A stretch of DNA of 64,000 nucleotides, from assembly GCF_020037125.1 (NCBI RefSeq), contig NZ_JAIQDG010000019.1, positions 1 to 64,000 of the forward strand, given 5' to 3'. The position numbers were made by a program, and so were the translations under genes. The stretch is from Myxococcus sp. RHSTA-1-4. GTDB lineage: Bacteria; Myxococcota; Myxococcia; Myxococcales; Myxococcaceae. Numbering within the stretch: position 1 is the stretch's first letter; every line of letters begins with the position of its first letter. The notes beneath the pieces were generated by a model. The model was not told where the DNA came from and ran no database searches. It worked only from the letters and a program-made list of their open reading frames with translations. Shown here one piece after another: positions 7,963-17,773 of the stretch.

Positions 7963-9012
7963 CTACTCGTCGCAGTCCCTACCGAGGAAGCACCGGCCGT
8001 TGGCCAGCCGCCGGGCCCACGCGTAGCCGTAGGTGCCGGACGAAATCGCGATGGGCGAGCCCGGAGTCGTCGGGAACATGCCGGAGCCCCGCCACTGGTC
8101 CAGCGTGGGCACCTGCATGAACAGCATCTCCTCGCCCGGCGCGCTCATGAAGAAGTACCGGGACTTGATGGGCACCATCTGCTCGGGAATCTGCATCACC
8201 GCCATCGGCATCATGTCGGACATCCAGGGGATGACGATGGCCGTCGGAAGGTACGTGCCGTACACCGCGCTGTAGAAGGGCAGATTCAGACAGGGCGTGG
8301 GCACGTAGATGGGCAGGCTGAACATGTCGTACGGCGTGTGCCCCATGGGGAGCTGACAGGTCAGCACCTCGCTGGGGAAGTTGCCGGCCAGCCCCCAGTC
8401 ATCCACCAGCATGTTGAAGCGGGCCTGGCACTCGCCGGCCACCGCGCGGCCCGCGGCGCACACGCGCATGTTGGTGAAGCGGTCGTCGGCGTGCTGCTCC
8501 TGGTAGAGCCCGCCCTCCGCCGGGTTGTCGTCGTCGAGGAACCGGCGGGGGAGGCGGATGGCGCTCAGGTCCGCCTGGGCCTCGCAGTGGGCGGCCCCCT
8601 GGTCGCGGTAGACTGGCTGGGTGAGGACGGCGCCCTCCCAGTCGGGAGCGCCGCCCTGGCCACACGTCACCCGCAGGTTCCGGCCCGCGGTGAAGGCCTG
8701 GGTGACGCCCGGCGCCCGGTTGATGGTGGACCGGCCGTCGAAGTCCGCGTAGCGCTGCTGCGCGTTCGCCGCCGAGGCGGCCATGGAGTCTTCCGCCTTC
8801 TCGTAGTCCACGGGGATGCTGTGCATCTGCCGGTGGGTGCCGTTCCACAGCGCGGAGATGGCGGCCTCCTGCACCTTCAGCGACAGGTAGCCCACCTCCG
8901 CGAAGTGGATGCCGAAGATGATGACGGTCACCATCAGCGTGGCGCCCAGCGCCGTCTCCACCAGCGCCGCGCCGCGGGCCTTCCTCCGGCTCGACGGGAC
9001 GTGCGTGCTCAT
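7963..9012 (-). CDS. TadE/TadF-like pseudopilin family protein
   Basis: This is 349 residues from the ATG at 9012. After a basic N-terminus (PSSRRKARG) comes the TadE-like signature AALVETALGATLMV and a single membrane segment (about residues 14-38), then a long extracytoplasmic domain with several Cys (CGQGG, HCEAQ, VCAAG, CQLPM, CFLGRDC) and Pro/Met-rich loops. It is much larger than classical TadE (about 200 residues). Its start overlaps the stop of the upstream TadG-like gene by four bases (ATGA), so it is translationally coupled. In tight-adherence systems such proteins are minor pilins or assembly factors. Here the TadA ATPase and TadB/C platform are not in the window. Confidence 0.85.
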   Translation of the reverse strand: MSTHVPSSRRKARGAALVETALGATLMVTVIIFGIHFAEVGYLSLKVQEAAISALWNGTHRQMHSIPVDYEKAEDSMAASAANAQQRYADFDGRSTINRAPGVTQAFTAGRNLRVTCGQGGAPDWEGAVLTQPVYRDQGAAHCEAQADLSAIRLPRRFLDDDNPAEGGLYQEQHADDRFTNMRVCAAGRAVAGECQARFNMLVDDWGLAGNFPSEVLTCQLPMGHTPYDMFSLPIYVPTPCLNLPFYSAVYGTYLPTAIVIPWMSDMMPMAVMQIPEQMVPIKSRYFFMSAPGEEMLFMQVPTLDQWRGSGMFPTTPGSPIAISSGTYGYAWARRLANGRCFLGRDCDE

Positions 9013-10691
9013 TGAATCCCCCTGTAGCCCGCCCCGAGCAGGGCGTCGAAGGTCTGCGCGGCGGTGCCGGCCCCGCCGTTCTGCAGCGTCCGCCTCGCGT
9101 CGTCCAGGCCGGACTCGTCGATGTCGGGCGCGACGAGGGTGGCGCGCCAGTACGGGTTGAGCAGGTTGGGCGGCTCGGCCCAGTGATTGATGCCCAGGCT
9201 CACCCCGCGATGGTAGTAGGCGATGCCGGTGGCCAACGCCGTCTGCACCGAGTTGGGCGTGCCGTCCGCCAGCTCCAGCCCGCGGGTGCTGAACTCGTTG
9301 TTCCGCCCGCCGCGCTCGAAGCGGAAGCGGGTGAAGAAGTTCCACGGGTCCGCCACCGGGCGCGCGCTCATGTCCCGCTGCACCAGCGCGAAGTTCTTCG
9401 GCTGGGCGTAGTTGTTGTCCTCCTCGGTGACGCCGGTGAAGTGGTAGTCGATGAAGGCCGGCCAGATGCCGGGGCAGCTCGACGGGCCGCCCGTGCACGG
9501 CACCAGGAAGTGGACGAAGGGTATCGAGTCCTGCCCGCCCGTCCACCGGTGCCGGAACTGGAAGCCGGACGCCACCACCTCCGAGCGCGCCGTCTGCCGG
9601 CTGCCCGGCATGATGAGCGGACAGGGCAGGCCGCCTCCGTTGAGGAGGTGCATGTAGATGGTGTCCACCGTGCCCTCGTCCTGGCCGGTGACGGCGGACG
9701 CGTAGGGCGGGATGAGGTTCATCACCGCGCCCATGGTGAAGTTGCCCGCGGGCTTGTTGAAGTACGCGGTGCCCTCGCCCGTGGCGAAGGCGAAGCTGCG
9801 GCGCGAGAGGAAGGCCAGCAGGAAGACGCGCAGCTGGTGGGGCAGGTAGTGCCCCATCTCGGTGGAGCGGTGGGTGACGAAGCGGTAGCCCCGGCTGCCC
9901 GAGGCCGCGTTGACGGCGTGGGCCACCGACATGGGGAGGTCACACGCCGCGCCGTCGTCCGAGCAGGCCGTGCCGCCCCGGAGCTCCTTCCGGTTCACCT
10001 CCAGCCCGCCGGGGGTCCGCCACTCGCCGGGGTTGCCGCCCGCCGAGGCCGCCTGCGCGACGTCGCGCGCGAAGGACTGGTCCCTCAGCTTGTCCGACAG
10101 GTCACCGAACGTGTCCCGCTGCGAGGCGTAGATGCCGAGCTGCGCCGTCTGGTGGAGGAGGACCTGCAGCGCGGCCCGCGCGTCCGCGCCCCGGAAGATG
10201 GGGTCGATGCGGCGGTCCTCGTTCAGGAAGGCGTTCTGCAGGGCGCGCAAGTCGCTCATGCCCCGGCGGCCGCACCGGCACGCGCGGCGGCAGAACCCGT
10301 TGAAGGGCGCGCAGGCGCACAACGCCTGCATGATTTGATACGGCCACTGGGCGCCGCGGAAGGACGAGCGCGTGGCGTTCAGGTGCGCGCGGTACAGCGT
10401 CGTCCAGGAGATGAGGCTCTGCGCGCCGGCCTGGGCCACCGCGTGCGCAATCTGCGCGCGGTTGAGCACGGCGATGTTGTTGAAGGTGCGCGCGGTGGCC
10501 ACCGCGTTGGTGTAGGCGGCGGCGTCCGCCACCGTCTGCACCTCGATGCGCTCGCGCACCTTCATGGAGAAGGACAGCGTGAGCACCACCATCAGCACCA
10601 CCAGCAGCATGCTGAGGACGAACAGCGTCATCGTCTGGCCGCGGGAGCGGGCTCCGGTCCGGCGGGCTCTGGCAATCAGGCGCGCAATCAT
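9009..10691 (-). CDS. TadG-like membrane-anchored Flp-pilus assembly/pseudopilin protein
   Basis: This is 560 residues. The cytoplasmic basic leader (LIARARRTGARSRGQ) precedes one membrane helix (MTLFVLSMLLVVLMVVLTL, about residues 21-42), then KVRERIEVQTVADAAAYTNAVATA, the pattern seen in TadG/TadE-like 'Flp pilus assembly' proteins. The rest is extracytoplasmic and includes an unusual cysteine cluster around residues 125-145 (CACAPFNGFCRRACRCG). The start lies 4 bases after the upstream TadE-like stop, and the 3' end overlaps the next gene's ATG. Lack of a von Willebrand domain sets it apart from classical TadG. Assignment to the broad family is secure; its exact role in a pilus or secretion device is inferred. 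Confidence 0.82.
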   Translation of the reverse strand: MIARLIARARRTGARSRGQTMTLFVLSMLLVVLMVVLTLSFSMKVRERIEVQTVADAAAYTNAVATARTFNNIAVLNRAQIAHAVAQAGAQSLISWTTLYRAHLNATRSSFRGAQWPYQIMQALCACAPFNGFCRRACRCGRRGMSDLRALQNAFLNEDRRIDPIFRGADARAALQVLLHQTAQLGIYASQRDTFGDLSDKLRDQSFARDVAQAASAGGNPGEWRTPGGLEVNRKELRGGTACSDDGAACDLPMSVAHAVNAASGSRGYRFVTHRSTEMGHYLPHQLRVFLLAFLSRRSFAFATGEGTAYFNKPAGNFTMGAVMNLIPPYASAVTGQDEGTVDTIYMHLLNGGGLPCPLIMPGSRQTARSEVVASGFQFRHRWTGGQDSIPFVHFLVPCTGGPSSCPGIWPAFIDYHFTGVTEEDNNYAQPKNFALVQRDMSARPVADPWNFFTRFRFERGGRNNEFSTRGLELADGTPNSVQTALATGIAYYHRGVSLGINHWAEPPNLLNPYWRATLVAPDIDESGLDDARRTLQNGGAGTAAQTFDALLGAGYRGIQ

Positions 10692-10695
10692 CGGG

Positions 10696-11499
10696 TCACC
10701 GGGGGCAGTTCATGGTGGGGAAGTGGCGGGCCTTCAGCGGCGTCATCATCCGCATGGTGAAGGTCGTCTCGATGGGGAAGACGTACTGCCGCGCGCGCAC
10801 GCGGTTGAGCAGCTCGGCGCCGACCTCTCCGCTGAGCGAGAACGGGTCGGTGAACTCGCCGCGGTTCCAGTTGGCATCGCGCTCGGCGAGCAGCAGCGGG
10901 TTGGCGGCGGTGTAGTCCTCCAGCCCGAGCTGCGCCAGGAACATGTGCGACATCACCCAGTTGGCGAAGGGAATCCGCAGCGGGTACCAATAAATCATCC
11001 GCACCTCGAGCTGCCGCAGGTGCCCGGGCTCGTCGAAGTCGCGGTCCTGCTCGCCGCCGATGCCGCCGCCCTCGATGTGGCGGTCAATCCACACGATGCT
11101 GCCGTCGTGCTCTCCGTCCAGCCGGGGCCCCGGGTTGGCGCCGCCCGCGTAGCGGTTGAACCGGCGGGCCGCGAAGGCCGCCGCCAGCTTCGCCGGGGCG
11201 TTGCCTCCTCCGCCGTGCTGGACGACGGCCGCCGGCGTGGAGTCTCCGAGGAAGGAGTGGAACGAGGGCAGCAACGCGAGGATGGCCGAGTGGGTCATCC
11301 GCTCGCAGTCCCCGTAGCCCACCGCGCCCGCCCGCGTGGCGCGGAAGACGGCGTAGTGCGCCAGCACCCGCGCCTGCAGCATCAGGAAGAGCTGCAGCGT
11401 GCCCAGCACGAGGAACACGACGAGCGGAAGCGTCAGCGCCGCCTCCACCATCGCCTGTCCCGATTGGCGCCCTCCTCGAAGCGGCCGCTCAGATTTCAT
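10696..11499 (-). CDS. TadE-like pseudopilin family protein
   Basis: This is 267 residues from the ATG at 11499 (MKSERPLRGGRQSGQ). The TadE hallmark GQAMVEAALTLPLVV is followed by the remainder of a membrane helix (LVLGTLQLFLMLQ) and AVFRATRAGAVG, all typical of the family. The extracytoplasmic part includes a GGGGNAP loop, YWYPLRIPFANWVM and a C-terminal CPR. An extension upstream to 11586 lacks a ribosome site and would bury the signature, so it was not used. It is the first gene of the Tad-like run (10696 down to 6653) and lies 123 bases after the FHA-sigma54 activator gene on the same strand. Confidence 0.85.
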   Translation of the reverse strand: MKSERPLRGGRQSGQAMVEAALTLPLVVFLVLGTLQLFLMLQARVLAHYAVFRATRAGAVGYGDCERMTHSAILALLPSFHSFLGDSTPAAVVQHGGGGNAPAKLAAAFAARRFNRYAGGANPGPRLDGEHDGSIVWIDRHIEGGGIGGEQDRDFDEPGHLRQLEVRMIYWYPLRIPFANWVMSHMFLAQLGLEDYTAANPLLLAERDANWNRGEFTDPFSLSGEVGAELLNRVRARQYVFPIETTFTMRMMTPLKARHFPTMNCPR

Positions 11500-11517
11500 G
11501 GCACTCGTATGTTCCGG

Positions 11518-11553
11518 GAATTCCGTTGCGATCGGACATACGTCAACTTGACG
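11518..11553 (-). promoter_or_regulatory. Candidate promoter/operator of the Tad-like operon
   Basis: In the 123-base gap before the first TadE-like gene there is a perfect 13-bp palindrome (CGTCAACTTGACG, 11541-11553). On the minus strand it contains TTGACG, a fair -35. Seventeen bases on, the -10 position reads GAATTC, which is a poor match, so activation or another sigma factor would be needed. No convincing sigma54 site was found in the gap. Confidence 0.3.
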
Positions 11554-11622
11554 GCAAGCCCACCTTGGCGGCCCACAGCAGACCACATCCCTGTCACGGA
11601 CCTGTAGCGGGCGGCGGGAGGG

Positions 11623-13053
<1,431 letters not shown>

Positions 13054-13107
13054 CTGACGTGAGGATAGCAAACGGCACCCACTCGGCCCGCCCTGACGGG
13101 TGGTACG

Positions 13108-13116
13108 TGCTAGGCT
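13108..13116 (+). promoter_or_regulatory. Extended -10 promoter of the RimK-like gene
   Basis: TGC followed by TAGGCT (13111-13116) fits an extended -10 element. The expected transcription start is near 13123, leaving about eight bases before the ATG and no ribosome-binding site (the gap is C-rich). This suggests a nearly leaderless mRNA. No good -35 is visible. Confidence 0.45.
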
Positions 13117-13130
13117 CCCGCGCCCCGCCC

Positions 13131-14156
13131 ATGTCTCCTCGCAAAGTGAAGTCGAAGAAGGCCCCGGCCCCGCCTGGGTCCCAGGCACCCGAGCGTCCCA
13201 CGCGAGTCGCTCGCGCCCCACGCGCGAAGAAGACGGTCGCCGAGAAGAAGACGGTCGCCATCCTGTCCCGCAAACGGTCGCTGTACTCCACGCGCCGCCT
13301 GGTGCAGGCCGTCAAGGAGCGGGGCCACCGCCCGCTGGTCTTCGACACGCTGCGCTGCTGCCTGCTGCTGGCGAAGGGGAAGCCGCGGATGACGTACCGT
13401 GGCGTGGAGGTGCGCGGCGTGGACGTGGTGGTGCCGCGCATCGGCGCGTCGATTACGGCCTACGGGCTGGCGGTGGTGAACCACTTCGAGATGATGGGCG
13501 TGCCCGTCCTCAACCCGCCCACGTCCATTGCCCGCAGCCGGGACAAGCTGCGCGCGCTGCAGTTCCTGGCCGCGTCCGGGCTGGACATCCCCCGCACGGT
13601 GATGGCGCATGACCGCAGCAACGTGCGCCGCCTGGTGGACGAGGTGGGCGGGCTGCCCGTCATCATCAAGCTCATCAAGGGCACCCAGGGCGTGGGGGTG
13701 ATGATCGCCCACACGCTGCCGGAGGTGCAGACCATCCTCGACACCTTCTGGGACCTGGGTCAGGAAATCGTCCTCCAGGAGTTCGTCGCGGAGAGCGAGG
13801 GACGGGACGTGCGGGCCCTCGTCGTGGGTGAGCGGGTGGTGGGGGCGATGCGGCGCAAGGCGAAGAAGGGCGAGTTCCGCTCCAACATCCACCGCGGCGG
13901 CGAGGGGCAGGCAATCGAGCTTCCGGAGTCGTACGTGGAGGCGGCGGTGAAGGCCGCGCGCATCATCGGCCTGGAGGTGGCCGGGGTGGACATGCTGGAG
14001 GGGCACGCCGGCCCCCGGTTGATGGAAATCAACTCCAGCCCGGGCTTCGAGGGGCTGGAGGGGGCCACGGGCCAGGACATCGCCGGGGCCATCATCGACC
14101 ACGCGCTCGCCTACGCGGAGGCGCGGGCGGGACGGCTGAGGGCACCGGGAGGGTGA
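13131..14156 (+). CDS. RimK-family ATP-grasp ligase (alpha-L-glutamate ligase-like)
   Basis: This is 341 residues. A basic, Pro/Ala/Lys-rich N-terminal tail of about 40 residues precedes a Rossmann-like preATP-grasp domain (VAILSRKRSLYSTRRLVQAVKERGH) and an ATP-grasp fold: KLIKGTQGVGVMIA forms the nucleotide-binding loop, LQEFVAESEGRDVRALVVG is the strand carrying metal and ATP contacts, and GVDMLEG with LMEINSSPGFEG supplies the metal-binding Glu/Asn. The family adds glutamate or other amino acids to protein or small-molecule carboxylates; the substrate cannot be told here. The start has no Shine-Dalgarno sequence and sits close to an extended -10 element. The basic tail is longer than in E. 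coli RimK. Confidence 0.93.
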   Translation: MSPRKVKSKKAPAPPGSQAPERPTRVARAPRAKKTVAEKKTVAILSRKRSLYSTRRLVQAVKERGHRPLVFDTLRCCLLLAKGKPRMTYRGVEVRGVDVVVPRIGASITAYGLAVVNHFEMMGVPVLNPPTSIARSRDKLRALQFLAASGLDIPRTVMAHDRSNVRRLVDEVGGLPVIIKLIKGTQGVGVMIAHTLPEVQTILDTFWDLGQEIVLQEFVAESEGRDVRALVVGERVVGAMRRKAKKGEFRSNIHRGGEGQAIELPESYVEAAVKAARIIGLEVAGVDMLEGHAGPRLMEINSSPGFEGLEGATGQDIAGAIIDHALAYAEARAGRLRAPGG

Positions 14157-14278
14157 GCACGACGCCGGCCGTGCGGGACGGCCCGCGCGCCGTGAAGCAG
14201 GCAGGCAGCCTGGGCAAGGTGCCTCGTTTGCTCCTCAGGAACACAGGAATGCACTTCGCGCCCACGTGTCTTCGGGAG

Positions 14279-14308
14279 TTGGCAGCGGCGTGGAGAGCCC
14301 TCTAATCT
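14279..14308 (+). promoter_or_regulatory. Candidate sigma70-type promoter of the DsbA-like gene
   Basis: TTGGCA (14279-14284) and TAATCT (14303-14308) are separated by 18 bases. The predicted start of transcription is about 14315, four or five bases before the ATG at 14320, and there is no ribosome-binding site, so the mRNA would be essentially leaderless. Confidence 0.45.
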
Positions 14309-14319
14309 GGCGCTCCTCA

Positions 14320-14991
14320 ATGAAAACGCTGCACAAGCCGCTGCAGATCACCGTCTACCAGGACGTGCTTTGTGCCTGGTGCTACCTCGCCGAGCATCGC
14401 CTGGACGTGTTGCGCCAGGAGTTCGGTGAGGTCATCCGCTGGAGCGTCAGGCCGTATCCGCTGCGCCTCCACGACGCGCTTCCCACGGAGCGCGAGAAGC
14501 GCGGGCTGGTGGAGGAGGTGCAGCGTGCGATGCGCGAGCCCGACCCCGCCGCGAAGCTGCTCACCACGGACCTGTGGCTCGGGGGAGACCCGCCGCGCAC
14601 CAGCGTGCCGGCGCTCGCGGCGCTCGAGGCGGCGCGGCTCCAGGGCCCGCAGGCGCGCGCGTTCCTCGCGCGCTCCATGCAGCGCGCGGCGCTGGAGCAG
14701 GGCATCAACGTGTCGCGCACGGACGTGGTGTTCGAGCTGGCGTCGCGCGTGGGCCTGGCGATGAACGAGTTCTCCGCCGCCTTCCGCTCGGAGGAGACGC
14801 GGCGGCTCATCCTCGACGAGCACCGCGACGCGGCCAACCGCGGCGTGCGCGGCGTGCCCACGCTGGTCATCGGCGGCCGGTGGATGCTGTGCGGCCTGCG
14901 CGAGGTGACCGAGTACCGCGAGCACATCCTCGCGTGCCTGGGGAAGATTTCCGCGCCGCGCTCGGGCTCCCCCGAGCGGCTGGTGCACTGA
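14320..14991 (+). CDS. DsbA-family (FrnE-like) thioredoxin-fold oxidoreductase
   Basis: This is 223 residues with no signal peptide, so it is probably cytoplasmic. The thioredoxin-fold start ITVYQDVLCAWCYLAEHRLDVL contains the redox motif CAWC (Cys18/Cys21) followed by the helical insertion of DsbA/FrnE proteins. The cis-Pro loop is RGVRGVPTLVIGGRWML near residues 182-198. FrnE-like enzymes are thiol oxidoreductases or isomerases, some acting on small molecules, some in stress resistance. The start at 14320 places the protein right after a promoter-like element with no leader. It is an isolated gene between the RimK-like gene and a convergent membrane-protein gene. Confidence 0.92.
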   Translation: MKTLHKPLQITVYQDVLCAWCYLAEHRLDVLRQEFGEVIRWSVRPYPLRLHDALPTEREKRGLVEEVQRAMREPDPAAKLLTTDLWLGGDPPRTSVPALAALEAARLQGPQARAFLARSMQRAALEQGINVSRTDVVFELASRVGLAMNEFSAAFRSEETRRLILDEHRDAANRGVRGVPTLVIGGRWMLCGLREVTEYREHILACLGKISAPRSGSPERLVH

Positions 14992-15028
14992 AGCCCCTCT
15001 GGAGCCCGCGTGACGCGGGCTCCGGCGC

Positions 15029-16036
15029 TCAGGTCTCCTCGGCGCCGTTGCTGAGCGCCAGGTAGAGCCCCGCCATCATCAGGTTGAAGAGACCCGCGGC
15101 GGGCACCAGTCCCACGCAGCACGCGAGGATGCCCGCGAACGTGATGAGGGTGCCGAGCAGCGCGGCCCCCAGCATGCCGAGCCGGTGCCCGCGCGCGTAG
15201 GCGAAGCAGCGGCGCAGCGTGGCCATGGCGGTGGGGTTCTCGGAGCGGGCCAGCTCCGGCTGCACCAGCAGCAGGGGCATGCCGAGCCACATGCCCGGGA
15301 AGATGCTGAGCCCGCCGCCCACGACGAGCATCGCCACCATGGCGGGCCACAGCGTCCCGAACTCCCGCACCGTCTCCTCGGAGGGATTTCCCTCGTTCAG
15401 CGACGTCCAGTCCAGGGACTCCAGGGCCCCGAGTCCTCCCGTGACGGCCGCCGCGCCCACCCCGGCACCGAAGACGAGGAGGAGGAACGGCAGCATCACC
15501 GCGAAGATGATCAGCGTGGTGAGCAGGTACGGGACGGCCTTGTGGAACTGGGTGAAGATCCGCCCCAGGTCCGCCTTCCGCCCTTCCAGCACGTCCAGCA
15601 GCATCCGCATGAGGCCGAGGTTCGCCACGCCCTGCACCACCGTGGAGCCGAGGTAGCCGAGGCCGATGAACACCGCGGTGACGGCGACGTTGTCCACCAC
15701 GCCGCCCATCAGCGTGAGGATCTGCTTGACGATTTCCCCCACGATGGACCCGGCCATGGCGATGAGCACGCCGACGCAGATCATCACCCAGTCGCGCTTG
15801 AAGGCGGCCCAGGCGGTGTCCAGCAGCGCGCTGACCGTCCACGTCCCCCGGGTCAGCGGGAAGGACTGCCCCAGTCCCGTGCGCTCGCGGCAGCCGGGGC
15901 ACAGGGCCTGGGCGCCGCCCTCGCTGCACGTGTCGCACATGAAGTTGCCGCAGCGCGTGCAGGTGCTCGACGCCGCATGGGCCGGGTGAAGCGGGCAGAG
16001 CGCCCCCGCCCCCCCTCCGAAGTCCATCTCCGCCAT
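15029..16036 (-). CDS. Membrane protein with N-terminal B-box/zinc-ribbon-like domain
   Basis: This is 335 residues. The first 55 hold a zinc-binding pattern: CPLHPAH, CTRC, CDTC and CPGC, reminiscent of B-box or double zinc-ribbon modules. The rest is a multi-spanning membrane domain with about five or six hydrophobic segments, for instance MICVGVLIAMAGSIVG, TTLIIFAVMLPFLLLVFGAG, MVAMLVVGGGL and GALLGTLITFAGILACCVGLV. It resembles bacterial DUF4013- or glycerophosphodiester-domain-like membrane proteins, but I do not assign a family. GGAGTC lies nine bases upstream of the ATG. It is convergent with the DsbA-like gene. Function unknown; fusion of a soluble zinc finger to a polytopic membrane protein recurs in myxobacteria (from memory). 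Confidence 0.85.
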   Translation of the reverse strand: MAEMDFGGGAGALCPLHPAHAASSTCTRCGNFMCDTCSEGGAQALCPGCRERTGLGQSFPLTRGTWTVSALLDTAWAAFKRDWVMICVGVLIAMAGSIVGEIVKQILTLMGGVVDNVAVTAVFIGLGYLGSTVVQGVANLGLMRMLLDVLEGRKADLGRIFTQFHKAVPYLLTTLIIFAVMLPFLLLVFGAGVGAAAVTGGLGALESLDWTSLNEGNPSEETVREFGTLWPAMVAMLVVGGGLSIFPGMWLGMPLLLVQPELARSENPTAMATLRRCFAYARGHRLGMLGAALLGTLITFAGILACCVGLVPAAGLFNLMMAGLYLALSNGAEET

Positions 16037-16275
16037 GATTGCCGACTCCTCATGCGGCCGGCCTCCGGTCCACCCCGGAGCGGGCCGCGCCCAGCTACAC
16101 CTACACCAGCCGGGGCGATGTCCACCAGAGGACAGGAGTGGGTATCCTGGGGCCGCGGCCCGGCGGAGAAAGACTCGGCGCCACGGTGTGAATTTCCTTC
16201 ACGCCCGCCCGTCTACCCCCACGTGGTTGCGCAGGTGGATGGTCTCGCGGTCCACTCCGCCCCCAGGAGATTCCC

Positions 16276-17589
16276 ATGCGTCGCTTGCTCGCACTCGCCA
16301 TCCCGGTCGCCCTGATGATGGGCACCGGATGTGTCGCCCACGTCCACGATGGCCACTACCGCACCCGGACGGTCGAGGTCGTCGAATACAGCTACTCGGG
16401 CGACCACCCGGTGCCGGACGACTACGGCGGTGGCTGGTGCTCGCACACGCACGTGCACGTGCACGACTACCGGCCGGCGACGACGTACTACGTCTACACG
16501 GACAACGTGTACTACTACCGGGGCCCGTCGGTGGTCTGGTACTGGGACTACCACCCGCATGCGCACGGCGGTTACTGCGACCTGCGCGGGCGCCACTCCC
16601 ACGACTACTACCCCACCACGAGCGGCGGCTACCGCTACGAGCGCAACCGCGGCTACGTGTGGGACCGGACGCACCGGGCCACCCCGGGCTACGGCTACGT
16701 GAGGCAGGCGTCGCGCCCGGCGTCGCCTCCGCCCACGCGGTACTACAACGATGACTCCCAGGGCCGCCGTCCTCCTCCGCCGTCCGGCACCGGCTACGGC
16801 ACCGCGCCCCCGCGTGGCGACCACGGCGGCGGCTACGGCAACTCCGGCGGCTGGGGCAACGGCGGTGGCCGCGGCAACGGCGGCGGCTACGGCAACTCCG
16901 GCAACGGCAACTCCGGCAACGGCAACTCCGGTGGTGGCTACGGCGGCCCGCCCCCGGGACGCGGCAACAGCGGTGGCCGCGGCAACGACGATGACCACGG
17001 CAATGGCGGCGGCTGGGGCAACAGCGGCGGCAATGGCAACGGCGGCGGCTACGGTGGCCGCGGCAACGATGACCGGGGCAACGGCGGCGGCTGGGGCAAC
17101 AGCGGCGGAAGCAGCGGCAACGGCAACAGCTCCGGTGGCGGCTACGGTGGCCGCGGCAACGATGACCGGGGCAACAGCGGCGGCAACGGCGGCGGCTGGG
17201 GCAACAGCGGAGGAAGCAGCGGCGGCAACAGCTCCGGTGGCGGCTACGGTGGCCGCGGCAACGATGACCGGGGCAACAGCGGCGGCAACGGCGGCGGCTG
17301 GGGCAACAGCGGAGGAAGCAGCGGCGGCAACAGCTCCGGTAGTGGCTACAGCCCTCCGTCGGGTCGTGGCAACAGCGGCAGCCGGGGCAACAGCGACAAC
17401 GGCGGCAGCCGCTGGGACAGCGGTGGCGGCCGGAGCTCCAGCAGCAGCAGCGGCGGTGGCTGGAGCAGTGGCAACAGCGGCAGCTCGGGCGGATCGCGCT
17501 CTGGCTCCAGCAGTGGCGGCTCCTCCTCGCCCCCGAGCGGCCGTGGCCGCTCCTCCAAGAGCAATGGCGGTGGCGGCGGCTGGCGCTGA
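16276..17589 (+). CDS. Gly/Asn/Ser-rich repeat lipoprotein
   Basis: This is 437 residues. The signal MRRLLALAIPVALMMGTGC ends in a lipobox (Cys19). Residues 20-160 are Tyr/His-rich (THVHVHDY, YYVYTDNVYYY, DYHPHAHGGY), possibly metal-binding. From about residue 165 to the end it is low complexity, dominated by Gly, Asn, Ser, Asp and Arg, with GNDDRGN and GGGWGN units in tandem (see repeat). Such glycine-rich tails are probably disordered or adhesive at the cell surface; this is inference. AGGAGA lies six bases upstream of the ATG. A strong nested terminator follows at 17622-17681, suggesting a monocistronic, well-expressed gene. The long antisense frames across it are shadows of the repeats. 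Confidence 0.9.
   Translation: MRRLLALAIPVALMMGTGCVAHVHDGHYRTRTVEVVEYSYSGDHPVPDDYGGGWCSHTHVHVHDYRPATTYYVYTDNVYYYRGPSVVWYWDYHPHAHGGYCDLRGRHSHDYYPTTSGGYRYERNRGYVWDRTHRATPGYGYVRQASRPASPPPTRYYNDDSQGRRPPPPSGTGYGTAPPRGDHGGGYGNSGGWGNGGGRGNGGGYGNSGNGNSGNGNSGGGYGGPPPGRGNSGGRGNDDDHGNGGGWGNSGGNGNGGGYGGRGNDDRGNGGGWGNSGGSSGNGNSSGGGYGGRGNDDRGNSGGNGGGWGNSGGSSGGNSSGGGYGGRGNDDRGNSGGNGGGWGNSGGSSGGNSSGSGYSPPSGRGNSGSRGNSDNGGSRWDSGGGRSSSSSSGGGWSSGNSGSSGGSRSGSSSGGSSSPPSGRGRSSKSNGGGGGWR
17041..17337 (+). repeat. Tandem in-frame repeat (102-bp unit)
   Basis: Two adjacent 102-bp units (17134-17235 and 17236-17337) look identical, each encoding 34 residues with the pattern GGYGGRGNDDRGN...GGGWGNSGGSSGGNSSG in shortened form. 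A preceding related unit at 17041-17133 is 93 bp long with in-frame changes. All unit lengths are multiples of three, so copy number could change without breaking the frame. Confidence 0.92.
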
Positions 17590-17621
17590 CGCGTAGCCGG
17601 CTCCGAAGGCTGATGGATTTC

Positions 17622-17681
17622 CGACACCGGGCCGCGTCCCCTGTCTCCCGCAGACAGGCGGACCGCCCGGTGTCGCGTTTT
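17622..17681 (+). terminator. Nested rho-independent terminator of the repeat lipoprotein gene
   Basis: An outer stem of 11 perfect bp (CGACACCGGGC at 17622-17632 with GCCCGGTGTCG at 17665-17675) encloses an inner hairpin of 7 perfect bp (CCTGTCT/AGACAGG, loop CCCGC). CGTTTT follows directly. It lies 33 bases after the stop codon. Confidence 0.85.
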
Positions 17682-17773
17682 CCGGGTGCCCCTCCCGCGG
17701 GGCGTCGGACAGGGGACGGACGGCGGGCGGGGTGGATTGCCGCCGCGGGGGTGCGTGGAAATGTTGCCGGCCG

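Noticed and set aside
11500-11622. Sigma54 promoter for the Tad-like operon
   Set aside because: GG-N10-GC spacings exist by chance in G-rich DNA, but none has both TGGC and TTGC; the attractive link to the adjacent activator is not supported by a site.
17041-17337. CRISPR-like repeat array
   Set aside because: Units are coding, contiguous, in frame and have no unique spacers; it is a protein repeat.
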